Source of the DNA: Cohnella fermenti
Lineage (GTDB): Bacteria > Bacillota > Bacilli > Paenibacillales > Paenibacillaceae
Length of the DNA: 64,000 nucleotides
Reading direction: 5' to 3'
Assembly: GCF_004801405.1 (NCBI RefSeq)
Contig: NZ_SSOB01000047.1
Coordinates: forward strand, 1 to 64,000
Below the pieces are notes generated by a model. That model searched no databases and was not told where the DNA came from. It saw nothing but the letters and a program-made list of their open reading frames with translations. Below are positions 15,942 through 26,100 of the stretch, piece after piece (positions within the stretch are counted from its first letter, which is position 1; each line of letters begins with the position of its first letter). A program made the position numbers and the translations under genes.

Positions 15942-16391
15942 ATGGTTAATCCTTCCGATTCGATCCGGCACACCAACGTCCTGTCCAAGCGTTATCGCTT
16001 CCATTACACCGAGATGGAACGGGCGCTTGAGCAATTCACAAGCGAGGTTGACCGCCTGCAAGCGTCGCCCAAGGCTCCGCTCTTCTACTCTCTCAACAAT
16101 GTGCCGATGGACGAGTTTATGAACGTCGAATTTTTCCTGCCCGTTCAGGAGGACCGGGTGGATGTTCGCGATGACATGATCTTCCACAGCTACTTCAGCG
16201 TGGAGGACATGATCTCATGCAGCATCCATACCCACATCGAGGCCTACACGGAAGTAGCTTATCGAATCCTGCTGGAATACATCAAGCAGAAGGAGCTGCT
16301 GCAGGCGACTCCCGTCTTCCACGTTCTGTCGGGAGACCGCACGCTTCCGTACTTATCGCTTAAGATCGGAGTTCAACCCAAGTCAGAGTAG
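15942..16391 (+). CDS. small protein paired with and similar in plan to the preceding one
   Basis: 149 residues, start 4 bases after the previous stop with AGGAGGAG inside the previous gene's end. Helix (YTEMERALEQFTSEVDRL), then the strand/loop LFYSLNNVPMD and EFFLPVQEDR, the same fold order as its neighbour (compare YVFMLPVSQ). Likely the second subunit of a heterodimer. No signal peptide or span. Family uncertain (see the partner). Followed directly by the kinase gene, so it is part of the regulatory half of the operon. Confidence 0.55.
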   Translation: MVNPSDSIRHTNVLSKRYRFHYTEMERALEQFTSEVDRLQASPKAPLFYSLNNVPMDEFMNVEFFLPVQEDRVDVRDDMIFHSYFSVEDMISCSIHTHIEAYTEVAYRILLEYIKQKELLQATPVFHVLSGDRTLPYLSLKIGVQPKSE

Positions 16392-16406
16392 AGGTCGGTG
16401 ATTGTC

Positions 16407-18047
16407 ATGCTAAGCCCCGGCGATTGGATCGGGAATCGATATCGAATAGACAAGCTGCTGGCCAAGGGAGGGATGGGCTGCGTTTATCTGGCGAAGGACA
16501 CGAAGCTGGGGGATAAAGCTTGGGCCGTCAAAGAGATTTTGCAATTTTCCAATAATGAAGCCTTTCTTGAGGAAGCGCGGCTCCTGACTCAGCTCTCGCA
16601 CCCTAATATTCCCCATGTGACCGATTACTTCGAGCCGGATGCCGAAGGACGCTGTTATCTGGTCATGGAGTACATTCGGGGCAGCACCTTGCAGAGCCGA
16701 TTCGATGCCGATCCCCGGACGCTTCCGCCGCCCGAGATATTGAGATATGCCCTGCAGATTTGCGATATTCTCGCTTACCTGCACGGGCAGCCGAAGCCGG
16801 TTGTTTTCCGCGACTTGAAGCCTTCCAACATCATGATCGACGAGTACGACAACATCAAGCTGATCGACTTCGGCATCGCTCGCAAATTCGACCAGGGCAA
16901 GCCCGGCGATACGGTCCAGATGGGAACGATCGCCTTCGCGGCGCCGGAGCAATTCACGAAGGGGCAGACCGATCCGCGGGCGGACATCTACGCATTGGGA
17001 GCGGTGCTCTACTACTTGCTTACCGGAGGCAGCTTTGTTCCTCGGACGAGAGAATCGTTCGCTCCCCTTCCGCCGGCATGGACTCGTCTGATCCAGAGGA
17101 TGCTGGAGCCCGAACCGGCGAATCGGGTACAGGCGATCGAAGAAGTCCGAGAGCAACTGAAGCTTCTGACGGATGGAGAGCCGGCAGAAGCTCCGGCTCC
17201 GCCCGATCGGATGCGAACCACGATGCTTCAGGAGGAGGAGCGGACTTGGCTTAGGACCATGCAGCTTGCCGGAGATTCCCTGTTCCCCGTTGGCGCACAG
17301 TCTTACACGGTCAAGGCAAGCCAGAGCCACCCGGCCTTGATCCTCTATCTGCTGGATGTCAGCGGATCGATGAGCCTGACGAACGGGCACAAGAAGAGGA
17401 TCGACATCGTGGCAGAATCGCTCAACGTGGCGCTTAGGCAGATGGTGTTCCGATCGACCAAGGGGAGTCGAATCTCCGCCCGGTACCGGGTTGCCATTAT
17501 CGCTTACAGCGACGATGTGAACGACCTGCTTGGCGGAATCAAGAGCATCGACGCTCTGATGAACACGGGGATGCTGCCGGTTCTTGCGACCCATCGGTTC
17601 ACGGATACCGCCAAAGCGTTCCTCTATGCGGAATCGCTGCTCCGGGCGGAGCTTCCGCGCATTCAGGATTGCCCGGCGCCGCTTGTCTGCCACATGACGG
17701 ACGGGGTGTACACGGGAGAAGATCCGGAGCCGATCGTTCGCCGAATCATGAACATGTCGGTTAAGGACGGCAATGTCCTGGTCGAGAACATCTTCATCGG
17801 GGACGTGCTCGAGCACGAGATCGAACAGCCCAAGCGCTGGGCGGGAATTCGGGAGAACACGAGCTTCCGGGACGAATACGGCTGCAAGCTGAGGAAGATG
17901 TCCTCCGTCATTCCGGAGAGCTACCGCGACATGATGCGCGAAGCGAACTACAACCTGGCTGCGGGTTCCTTGCTGATGTTCCCCGGCACTCACCCTGATT
18001 TGGTGTCGCTGGGGTTCCAGATGTCGGCGGCGACTCCAATTCATTAG
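16407..18047 (+). CDS. Ser/Thr protein kinase fused to a von Willebrand factor A domain
   Basis: 546 residues from ATG 16407; GTG 16398 lies only about 3 bases from the AGAGGT site. Kinase domain 1-260: glycine loop LLAKGGMGCVYLAK, lysine K42 (WAVKEI), catalytic FRDLKPSN with D136, DFG at 154-156, and APEQ. After a Pro/Ala linker, the vWA domain (about 305-520) has the metal site D317-x-S-x-S (LLDVSGSMSLT) and a later MTDG. No membrane span, so soluble. Hanks-type kinase plus vWA is the plan of many PpkA kinases of type VI secretion. The likely substrate is a T7SS component read by the EssC FHA domain; inference. A PP2C-type phosphatase gene starts 4 bases after it. Confidence 0.9.
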   Translation: MLSPGDWIGNRYRIDKLLAKGGMGCVYLAKDTKLGDKAWAVKEILQFSNNEAFLEEARLLTQLSHPNIPHVTDYFEPDAEGRCYLVMEYIRGSTLQSRFDADPRTLPPPEILRYALQICDILAYLHGQPKPVVFRDLKPSNIMIDEYDNIKLIDFGIARKFDQGKPGDTVQMGTIAFAAPEQFTKGQTDPRADIYALGAVLYYLLTGGSFVPRTRESFAPLPPAWTRLIQRMLEPEPANRVQAIEEVREQLKLLTDGEPAEAPAPPDRMRTTMLQEEERTWLRTMQLAGDSLFPVGAQSYTVKASQSHPALILYLLDVSGSMSLTNGHKKRIDIVAESLNVALRQMVFRSTKGSRISARYRVAIIAYSDDVNDLLGGIKSIDALMNTGMLPVLATHRFTDTAKAFLYAESLLRAELPRIQDCPAPLVCHMTDGVYTGEDPEPIVRRIMNMSVKDGNVLVENIFIGDVLEHEIEQPKRWAGIRENTSFRDEYGCKLRKMSSVIPESYRDMMREANYNLAAGSLLMFPGTHPDLVSLGFQMSAATPIH

Positions 18048-18050
18048 AGC

Positions 18051-18923
18051 ATGGACAAGCGATATCGATTGTCCCAACGGATGGAGACGGAGGTTCGGCA
18101 GCGAATTCTGTGCGAAGGACGCGAATACAGCTACGGCTATTCCCGGTCCCGAGAATCCAGGCTGGGCGGAGAGCCGGGGCAGGATTACCTGACATTCGCG
18201 GAGAGTGCGGAGGCTCTATGCTTCGCGTTGTGCGACGGAATCGGCCTGTCCTACTACGGGGATTATGCGGCCCGGTTCGTCGGCGATCGCCTGATCGACT
18301 GGCTTGCGGAGCTTCCGAGGGCGAACGAGGGCGGGGCGGAGCTTTCTTATCGGTTAGACAGGTACATGCGGCAGATGACGGCGGAAGCGACGGAGCAGTT
18401 GCGCGAGCACGAGATTCCGCCAACCATCACGGGGATGCTTCGAGAGGTCCTGTCTGTTCAAAAGAAAAAGGGAAGCGGAACGATGTACGGAGCGGGACGA
18501 ATCGATTGGCCGAGCGCGGAGCTGCCGGAGGGAAGAATCGTTCTCGTCTGGCAGGGGGATATCCGAATTCGGCTATGGGCAGATGGCGTCGAGGCAAGCG
18601 CAAGACTGGGCGATAACTTCCATACGAGACACCAGTGGAACAGTGTTGCCGGTCCCGTCGGAGGGCCTCCTTGCGTCCATTGCGACAAGCTGGCGAGCTT
18701 GGGGCGGCGAGGGGCGCTGACGATCTATTCGGACGGCTTGCAGGCGCTGGATCGCTTCGCGTCCCCGCTGCCCGTTCCGCAATTGGCAACGCTTCTGAAC
18801 GGCGAAGCCCGCCATCCGTCAAGCGACGATATCAGCGTGTTCCAAGCGAATTGGGAGCTAAGCGCTGCCGGGATAAACGCGATGAACGACGACTCCGTTA
18901 AGCTGCAAGAGAAGGAGACATGA
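18051..18923 (+). CDS. PP2C-type Ser/Thr protein phosphatase
   Basis: 290 residues, starting 4 bases after the kinase stop. PP2C landmarks in order: QDY near residue 45, CDGIG with D62, MYGAG, SDG with D228 and DDIS at 259-262. The last has Asp-Asp as in the SpoIIE-type branch rather than Asp-Asn. These acidic residues would hold the two metal ions. The middle is shorter and more divergent than in PstP/PrpC-type enzymes. With a kinase on each side it should reverse phosphorylation of T7SS proteins. Cytoplasmic; no span. Confidence 0.82.
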   Translation: MDKRYRLSQRMETEVRQRILCEGREYSYGYSRSRESRLGGEPGQDYLTFAESAEALCFALCDGIGLSYYGDYAARFVGDRLIDWLAELPRANEGGAELSYRLDRYMRQMTAEATEQLREHEIPPTITGMLREVLSVQKKKGSGTMYGAGRIDWPSAELPEGRIVLVWQGDIRIRLWADGVEASARLGDNFHTRHQWNSVAGPVGGPPCVHCDKLASLGRRGALTIYSDGLQALDRFASPLPVPQLATLLNGEARHPSSDDISVFQANWELSAAGINAMNDDSVKLQEKET

Positions 18924-18926
18924 GCA

Positions 18927-20693
18927 ATGGGATTCCAACCCGAAGTCAATTCGCTAATCGCCGTTAACGGTGAGCTGTATTCGATCGGACAACACCCGCA
19001 GGCACCGGGCATTCCCTACGGGCAGGAAGGGAGGCAAGGAACGGTTTACCTGCTTCATTCCGAGGACGGGCGGCGCAAGAAGGCCCTTAAGGTATTCAAG
19101 AGCAAGTTCGTAACCCCTTCGCTGGTCCATCATACGACTCAGCTGGCCAAGTTCACCGGAATTGCGGGACTGGCCGCCTGCGATCGGTTTATCGTCACTC
19201 CTCAGAACAACACGGATCTTCTCCGAAGGGAACCCGAGCTTCTGTACGCGGTTGTAATGGCTTGGGTTGAAGGGCCGACCTGGATGGACATCCTGCTGAA
19301 CCGGCAGCAGCTCACAAGGAGGGAGGCCCATTCCGCCGCATTCGCTCTGGCACAGGCGCTGGCCTCTATGGAACAGAGGGGGCTGGCTCACTGCGATCTG
19401 TCCGGACCGAATGTGATGCTTCCCATGTTGGGAGAAAATGCGGCGAACGTCAGGCCGATCAACAACGTGCAGTTGATCGACCTCGAGCAGATGTATTCGA
19501 CGCTGCTGGATCGGCCGGAGCATGTGCCCATAGGCTCCCCCGGTTACGCCGGGCGCCTGCTGACGCAAGCTTCGCTGTGGAGCGCGCATTCCGATCGCTT
19601 CGCCGGCGCCGTGCTTCTGATGGAGATGCTCGCCTCGTGCACGGATTCGTTCTTCCCGAATGCGTGGGGGGAGAGCTACTTCGCTCCCCAGGAGCTTCAG
19701 ACGGATGTCGGCCGGTATCACCGGCTGGCGGAGTCGGTCCGTACGAATTGGGGGGAGAGCGTCGCTTCGCTGTTCGTTCGCGCCTGGGAGAGCGGAGATT
19801 CGCAGCAATGCCCGACATTCGGCGAATGGATTATCGAGATGGCGAAGATTGAACGTTATATCGCGAAGGAGCCGCAGGCGCCGGGGGCCGGGCTCGAGCA
19901 GGCGGCCGCAGCGACGGAATCCTCGCCTTCCGAATATGCGGGTGTCCAAGCCGCACTTCTTCGCAAGGCGGAGCAGCTCGAAGCGAAGGAGAAGTTCAAG
20001 GAAGCAATCGGGGCGTATCGGGCTATCCAAGCCCGCAATCCGAACAGCAGCCTCGCGAAGGAAGTCGATATCGCCATTGAAGCGTTGGAGAAGAGACATG
20101 GCGGCAAGTCGAGCCTCAAGCGGGAACGGGGCAAGCTTGCTCTTCGATGGGGCAAGCGGATCGTGTGGACGGTCGGCGTGCTCGGCGTACTCGGGACAGG
20201 CGGCTACTACGGGTACGGTTATCTCAAGGATATCGACTTCCACCGGGGCGGAGCCCGGCAGGATCAGCTTACGCTCGAAGAAGCGAAGGAGTCCATTCGC
20301 AGCCTGGAGCAATCGGTACGGGAGAAGGAAGCGGCCATTGCACAGCTAAGCAAGCAGCTCGAAGAGCAGAAGAAGCCGATGTCCAAGCGATCGGACGAAC
20401 TGATGGGGAAGCTTGCCGAGGATTACGAGAGCATTCGCAAGCTCGGCAACGATTCCGGGGATACGGGAGAAGGGCCGTCCGCTCAGGCTTATAAGGCGGC
20501 CAAGCAATATATGGACGATCTGTTCCACTCGCTTGTCTATTCGTTCAACATGGACGAGAAGTTCGTGGAACAGACCCGCATCGTCGAAGGCTACTACTAT
20601 CCGTACCTCTACAATCGCAATCGCAACACCCAGCTCAACATCAAGTTTTTCCGAGAGTATGCCGTCAACTTCCAAGGAGGAGATCAACCATGA
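18927..20693 (+). CDS. membrane-anchored kinase-like protein, candidate EssB/YukC counterpart
   Basis: 588 residues. Kinase fold 1-300: ALKVFK (lysine near 52), a catalytic-loop motif HCDLSGPN at 155-162, and LIDLEQ where DFG is expected (D185, glycine missing). A helical, TPR-like stretch (AIGAYRAIQARNPNSS) follows at about 340-390, a membrane span at about 411-430 (WTVGVLGVLGTGGYYGYG), then a coiled coil and an outside domain. EssB/YukC of T7SSb has the same order (cytoplasmic pseudokinase, one span, outer helical part), so I suggest this is its stand-in. Unlike EssB it keeps the HxD and N residues and may be active. AAGGAGACATGAGC precedes the start. Confidence 0.75.
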   Translation: MGFQPEVNSLIAVNGELYSIGQHPQAPGIPYGQEGRQGTVYLLHSEDGRRKKALKVFKSKFVTPSLVHHTTQLAKFTGIAGLAACDRFIVTPQNNTDLLRREPELLYAVVMAWVEGPTWMDILLNRQQLTRREAHSAAFALAQALASMEQRGLAHCDLSGPNVMLPMLGENAANVRPINNVQLIDLEQMYSTLLDRPEHVPIGSPGYAGRLLTQASLWSAHSDRFAGAVLLMEMLASCTDSFFPNAWGESYFAPQELQTDVGRYHRLAESVRTNWGESVASLFVRAWESGDSQQCPTFGEWIIEMAKIERYIAKEPQAPGAGLEQAAAATESSPSEYAGVQAALLRKAEQLEAKEKFKEAIGAYRAIQARNPNSSLAKEVDIAIEALEKRHGGKSSLKRERGKLALRWGKRIVWTVGVLGVLGTGGYYGYGYLKDIDFHRGGARQDQLTLEEAKESIRSLEQSVREKEAAIAQLSKQLEEQKKPMSKRSDELMGKLAEDYESIRKLGNDSGDTGEGPSAQAYKAAKQYMDDLFHSLVYSFNMDEKFVEQTRIVEGYYYPYLYNRNRNTQLNIKFFREYAVNFQGGDQP

Positions 20694-22768
20694 TATTCGG
20701 AGCCTCGCTAGGCCCATTCGTGAAGAAAGCGCTGGAGAACAAAGCATTCCAGACCAATGTGAACAAGATCATCGAATTCCTTCCGCAACCGCCGGAATTG
20801 TCCAATATGGATGCCGTCGTTCTGGGGCCTAAAGATATGAAGGGTGCAACGGGGCAAGCCTTGAACGAGGCGGTGAGCATCAGGCACCCGAGGGTGGCTG
20901 TGTTCTACTTCTATATGAAGGACGAAGAAGCCGAACTGATCGGAGGCGATGTCCGCAAGATTCAGGCGGGCAAGGTGACGCCGGACGGCATTCAGCAGGC
21001 CGTCGTGTCCGTGATCGAGATGCAAGCCATCGGCAGCGACTCGAGAGTTCTGGAATCGGCGGATGCGAAGAGCTTCCGGCCGGCGGTGAGCCTGCCGGGC
21101 TTGCCGGACGAGGCGCGGACGGAAGCGGAGGAGCTGAGGTTCGAGGAGTCCGAGGCGGGGGCGATGCCTGAAGCGCATCGGGAGCGGGAGGCGGCTCGGG
21201 AAGAGGCGGCATCCGCCTCTGAAGCTGCTGCTGCCTCCGCAGTGGATACCTCCGTAGCGGATACCTCCCATGAACGCATGGCGTCCATCGGGCTATCGAG
21301 CGAAGAGGTGGCCGACTTGTTATCGGGGGCTTCCGGGCTGTCGATCGAAGCCAAGCTGACGGAGATGGGCAAGTTCGGCGACTTCGACTACTTCAAGAGG
21401 TCGCTGGGGAAGGAGAATGTCGTCTCCGACCTCCTGCGCGAGAACACGGAGTACGCGACGGTCGTCAACCTGCTGGACGTGCTGGATCGGCGTCTGTTCG
21501 AGGTATTCAAGGATACGTCGTTGCCGCCGGGGGAGCGCTTCGAACGGATCAAGCAGATCGGCGTGGAGCGCGCGGCTTACAGCGGGATCGGAAGCAGCCT
21601 CCTTGCGGACAAGGTCCGGTCGATTATGGAAGCCGTCGTAACGGCTGCGGAAGCGACGGTCGAAGCCCGGATCGAGCAGCTTCGTTCGGCTCTTGGGACG
21701 ATTGCGGATGCGAAAAGCGTATATGAGGATCGTGGCCGGCTGGACGCGTTGATCCAATCGCGACTTGCTATTCAAGCCGATCTGATGGAGCTGTCCAAGC
21801 AGATTATCGAGGTCTATATGGCAATGGATCGGAACGTTAACGAGCTGCTCACGGGAATTGAGGACCATCATGCGTCGGAGAACGATTACGTGAACGAGAT
21901 CATGAAGCCGTACAAGCCTCTGCTCGTCCCGCAGAATATCGGGGCTGTGACGAACCGGCTGATCGGCGATCTTCAGAGAAGCCGTGTGGCCTTGTCCATT
22001 GTCGAAGACAAGATCAAGCCTCTGATCAATCTCGTGTTCAAGCTGTGCGAGGAGGACGCGATCATCATCGACTACCAGCAGAAGCTGATCCAACTGCTAA
22101 TGGCGCAACGCGTCGAGGATGTCGTCGTTGTGGACACGCTGATCAAGAATTCGCTGCGGCTGTTCGTCGGCGCCTCCGATACCGGTCGAACGGCGACCGC
22201 CGTAACCTGGTCCGGCATTGTTGCGCGCAGGCACAACACGCTGCTGCTCGATCTGACCGGGCAATCGAAGCTGAGGCACTACGGAATGGAACCCATCGGT
22301 CTGGAGGAGCTGCTGGAGAACCGGATCGAGAGACCGTTCCTCGGAGTCGAGGCCGATCTTGGAGAGGATCTGGAGCGGGTCGACCAAGTTGTAGCGGAGC
22401 TTAAGACGCGGCTTCATTACTACGCCAATATCCACGTCATCCTGGACGCCTCCCAGACATGGCTTCTTGATCGATTGGCTGCGTCCGCGCTGTCGGTTCA
22501 CTTCATTACGGATTGCACGCCTCGCGGAACGGAGCAGGTGAAGCGGGCAATCGAAGGCTTCAAGGAGGATAACATCGCGAGGAAAATCGTGCTGATCGAT
22601 CCGCCGATCGAGCCGCTGCGTCTGCTCTCGGAGCTGTCCGTCGATCCGTTGACGACGAAGCTGATTGTCCTCCCGCGGCTGAATCCGCTTAAAGCTTGCT
22701 CGCTGACTCGTACCCGGCCTTACGAGAGCCAGGAGATCACGGAAGTGTTCGAGGAGGCGTTCCGATGA
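20690..22768 (+). CDS. coiled-coil protein with TadZ/CpaE-like, deviant P-loop ATPase domain
   Basis: 692 residues; the ATG overlaps the previous stop (ATGA). N-terminal 110 residues look like a receiver-type alpha/beta fold (MDAVVLGPKDMKG, HPRVAVFYF). Then an Ala/Glu-rich linker, a helical middle (about 200-485) and a C-terminal domain beginning with FVGASDTGRTATAVTW at about 492, followed by NTLLLDLTGQS and a DPP motif. This is the order of TadZ/CpaE proteins (false receiver plus MinD-like ATPase) that place Tad pili. The P-loop has Arg where Lys is expected and lacks the MinD signature lysine, so ATP binding is doubtful. No span. A polar-localisation or assembly platform role is inference. 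Confidence 0.65.
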   Translation: MIFGASLGPFVKKALENKAFQTNVNKIIEFLPQPPELSNMDAVVLGPKDMKGATGQALNEAVSIRHPRVAVFYFYMKDEEAELIGGDVRKIQAGKVTPDGIQQAVVSVIEMQAIGSDSRVLESADAKSFRPAVSLPGLPDEARTEAEELRFEESEAGAMPEAHREREAAREEAASASEAAAASAVDTSVADTSHERMASIGLSSEEVADLLSGASGLSIEAKLTEMGKFGDFDYFKRSLGKENVVSDLLRENTEYATVVNLLDVLDRRLFEVFKDTSLPPGERFERIKQIGVERAAYSGIGSSLLADKVRSIMEAVVTAAEATVEARIEQLRSALGTIADAKSVYEDRGRLDALIQSRLAIQADLMELSKQIIEVYMAMDRNVNELLTGIEDHHASENDYVNEIMKPYKPLLVPQNIGAVTNRLIGDLQRSRVALSIVEDKIKPLINLVFKLCEEDAIIIDYQQKLIQLLMAQRVEDVVVVDTLIKNSLRLFVGASDTGRTATAVTWSGIVARRHNTLLLDLTGQSKLRHYGMEPIGLEELLENRIERPFLGVEADLGEDLERVDQVVAELKTRLHYYANIHVILDASQTWLLDRLAASALSVHFITDCTPRGTEQVKRAIEGFKEDNIARKIVLIDPPIEPLRLLSELSVDPLTTKLIVLPRLNPLKACSLTRTRPYESQEITEVFEEAFR

Positions 22769-23037
22769 GCAAGGCTGCCCGTGTCGAAGACAATTCCGGC
22801 GCATTCGACTATCAGGCGGATGGGCCAAGCTCGCAGGACAGCCTGGATTACGCGCAATTGCAGGAGCAATTGACCGTGATCCCGCGGGAGGCGGTTCTTC
22901 AGCCGGCCGAATCGGTTCATGTCTCATTGGAGTTTGATGCGACAACCATTGCTATCTTCGCAGGGAGCGCATTGCTTGCGAGCCTTGCTGCCGTCGTTCT
23001 ATTCAAAGCCATTAGAAAACGAAGAAGGGGCTGGTGA
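22765..23037 (+). CDS. small tail-anchored membrane protein
   Basis: 90 residues from ATG 22765, ATGA overlap with the previous gene. An acidic, disordered-looking front, one hydrophobic helix at about 60-80 (TIAIFAGSALLASLAAVVLF) and a strongly basic end (KAIRKRRRGW). Charge distribution places the basic tail in the cytoplasm and the front outside. The last gene of the T7SS-type block; the giant surface protein gene starts 66 bases later. No family recognised. It may be a small envelope subunit like EssA (also single-span), but sequence support is lacking. Confidence 0.65.
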   Translation: MSKAARVEDNSGAFDYQADGPSSQDSLDYAQLQEQLTVIPREAVLQPAESVHVSLEFDATTIAIFAGSALLASLAAVVLFKAIRKRRRGW

Positions 23038-23103
23038 GGGCGGAGAACGACGATTGGAGAACGGAAGAAATCGCACGAGGCTGTCGAAGAGAGGAGATTC
23101 GGA

Positions 23104-26100
23104 ATGAAGCGTATCTTAGCAGTGCTGATGATCGCGGTTATCCTGATATCGAGTTACCCGGTTCAAGAGATAGAGACGGTAGAAGCGGCCGTTGCCGGTA
23201 CGACGGGATCGATTCCGGCCGGAGGGACCCCGAACAACGGAGGCATGACGGGGTATGCTTATCGTGTGGGGATTGTGCATGAGAAGCTGAAGAACGGGAT
23301 GGAATTTCTGGAGGGCGAGTCCAACGCCCAATTGATCTCCAAGATCCAGACTCAGTATAACAATCATTATCCTACGATGGAGAATTCGATTGTTTTTGCC
23401 CCCTCGCAGTATTACGATTCGAATGCTTTGTTGGGGTGGTACGCTTCCAGCAGCGGAGAGATCAAATATGTGGATGATACCAAGAAGGCTTATAAACTCA
23501 GAGGGCTAAGCTCGTCGTATCGATCCGCCAATCTGTACTATTCCTCTCTGGCTGATAAAGCTCCATATAGCAAAACGGCCTCAATGGTCAAGCTGCTGGG
23601 AGGGGGCAAATGGAAGGGATCGGTCAGTGCCGATCCTACGGAAGCTAAGAAGGTGTGGAATTATCTTCTATTGGACTACCAGGGGATTGATTCAAGAATA
23701 AAAAATTACATTGCAGACGAAAAGAATGACAGTAGCAATCCTGAATATAAATGGGAGGCAATCCTTAAATATATCGATCTCTTGATGACCCTCTATGCTC
23801 TATCGGACTCGGAGCAGCAGAAGGTTTACGATACGCAGATTGAACGCATTATCGCAAGTGCCACTTCCGGAGTGAACACAGAGCCGGTATTGCTTGTTAT
23901 CGACACCGTCACCAAATTCACGGCCCCCGGCCTGCTCCCGTCCGGCAAGCAAATCTTTATTCCAAGCACTGCGTATGTGGATTACGCACATTCCGCAGTG
24001 CCCGCTTGGTCGATAACGAATGCCGCATTCAACAATGGCGCGGCGGTCACCGGAGGGACGCTCGGTCTTATCGAATTAGGCGCGAAGAAATCAATTGCGA
24101 CCTTAAGCACCCGTAAAAGATTAACCGATCTGACAGGGCAAGCGCGGAAAAATAACGGCCTGGCCTGGGCTTACGGCGGGGTTGTAGGCAAGATCCTGTA
24201 TACGACTTCGGGAGGAACCGCTTCCTGGACGTCCACCTCGGCCGACTCTCCCGTTATGAAGCTTTTGACCTTCGATGCGGACACCTATGGATTCTTGGTA
24301 GTGGGAGCAGGAGCGAACAAATCCCATGTCGATGACTGTGCTTGTACGGCCAAACTGTCTATAGCAGAGAAGGGGGGGACCGTTACAACCGATACGATTG
24401 GACGGAATGTACCCATTACGGTGAACATGAAAGCTTCGAATGCGGAATATTTAAAATGGGCTAGATATATAGGAACTGCGCCTACTGTCAAGGTTAAAAT
24501 TGCGATCAGCAGAACCGGCGGGTCGGGTGCAGTTAGCATAACGCCTCAAGGCAACGAACCGGCTATTAATACGACGGTCTCTGTAGCTTCGGCTACCGTT
24601 CTGGATTGGCTGGACCCGAGCAGCACAACAAATCCGACGTACACGGACAACATATCCACCATGCAGATAGCGGCCGGCAGCTCCGTTAAGCTGGAATATA
24701 CGCTGCAAGCCTATATCACGGTCGGGACGGACGATCCTAAGGAATGCGGGGGGAATTCCCTTCCCTTGGGATTCAATAGGCCGAACAATGACCAGGACTT
24801 GAAGGGGCACTATACATCCACTCCAAGCTACTGGTCCGAGATCAAAGAAGGATCTCCAGGCAACGAACAATTCGAAGCGATGGCGGGGACGCCAACAACT
24901 CGACCTCTGTATTTTGCATCCGGCGGCTCTGAGTTCATCGTCGATATCGAGACCGAATACGTTCCGGACGCGACGTCAACGAGAACGTACAGGTCTTACT
25001 TCACCAGCGTTCCCAGTGAATTCAAGCTAGGAGATCAGGCGGGGGATTATACGGTTCCGACACCGAGCGGCGCGAGCTCCTCCTCGCTAACGGTTAACGC
25101 TCATACGGGCGGGACGGTATCCGCAACATGGACGGGAACAACGCCATACACCGGTAATTTGTCGTGGAGCGATCACTCCTCGTCGGGAGCCGATTCCTGG
25201 AATGATGCCCCCTACAATAACGCAATGGCTCAAGCTCAAGCATGGGCGAGTGCCGTCAACGCGACGGTAATCAAATTCACGTCCGCAAGCGACAAGATCA
25301 CTAGAAGCTTTAACGCTTGGGGAGCAAGTGCGAGCGGCAGTAATTCGCACCCGGCGGGATCTGTAAGCATAGGACATAATGCAGTGCCGGAAGTTCCCTG
25401 CAGCGGGGACCCCTGTACAGGCGGCAGCCCAGCCATTCCATACCAAGCAACGACTGGCAAGCAGGGAACCGATGGCACCTATACCATCACGGTAACCGGG
25501 ACCCTGCCGGCGCGAATTATAGACGGACCGTCTTCCATTTATGATCTTCCTATGGTTCAAGATACCTGGAGCCAGACGGTAAATTACGATTATATGCGAA
25601 TCAACAAAGTTCACGTATGGAAGCTGGACAAATCCAAGGTGAACGGAATGACGGAGCTCATCGGCACAGATGAAGTTACGGCTACGGTAAAACAAGGGGA
25701 CCCATCCATATTTGCCAATATTGCGACCGCCAACACCAGCCTTGCCGGACGGCTGAGGTATTCCCTGGAAGCCAATCAGCATGACGCGGTGGTATGGAAT
25801 GAGGGATCACGAAGCGACAAGGATGACGGCAATGGCGATAATGGTTGGGTTAAAGGACCAGGACAAGGGGCAAGCTGGGCGACAGGCAATACGTACACCA
25901 ACAGCAATTATGGAACTGCCGTCGATTATCATGTCGCGAATTCGACTGCCGAAGATAAAGCAACGGTAGAGTGGAAGAAGTTTGACGAGAGACGAAGATC
26001 GCTGACTACGGTTACGGCGGTGTCGGATTTCTTGATATTGCAGACCTCCAGCGGCGATCAGTCGGTGATCTACTTCGACCATACGTCTCCTGCGGATCAA

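Noticed and set aside
16410..18077. 555-codon open frame on the - strand opposite the kinase-vWA gene
   Set aside because: The + strand frame has kinase and vWA motifs in order; no motif in the antisense frame.
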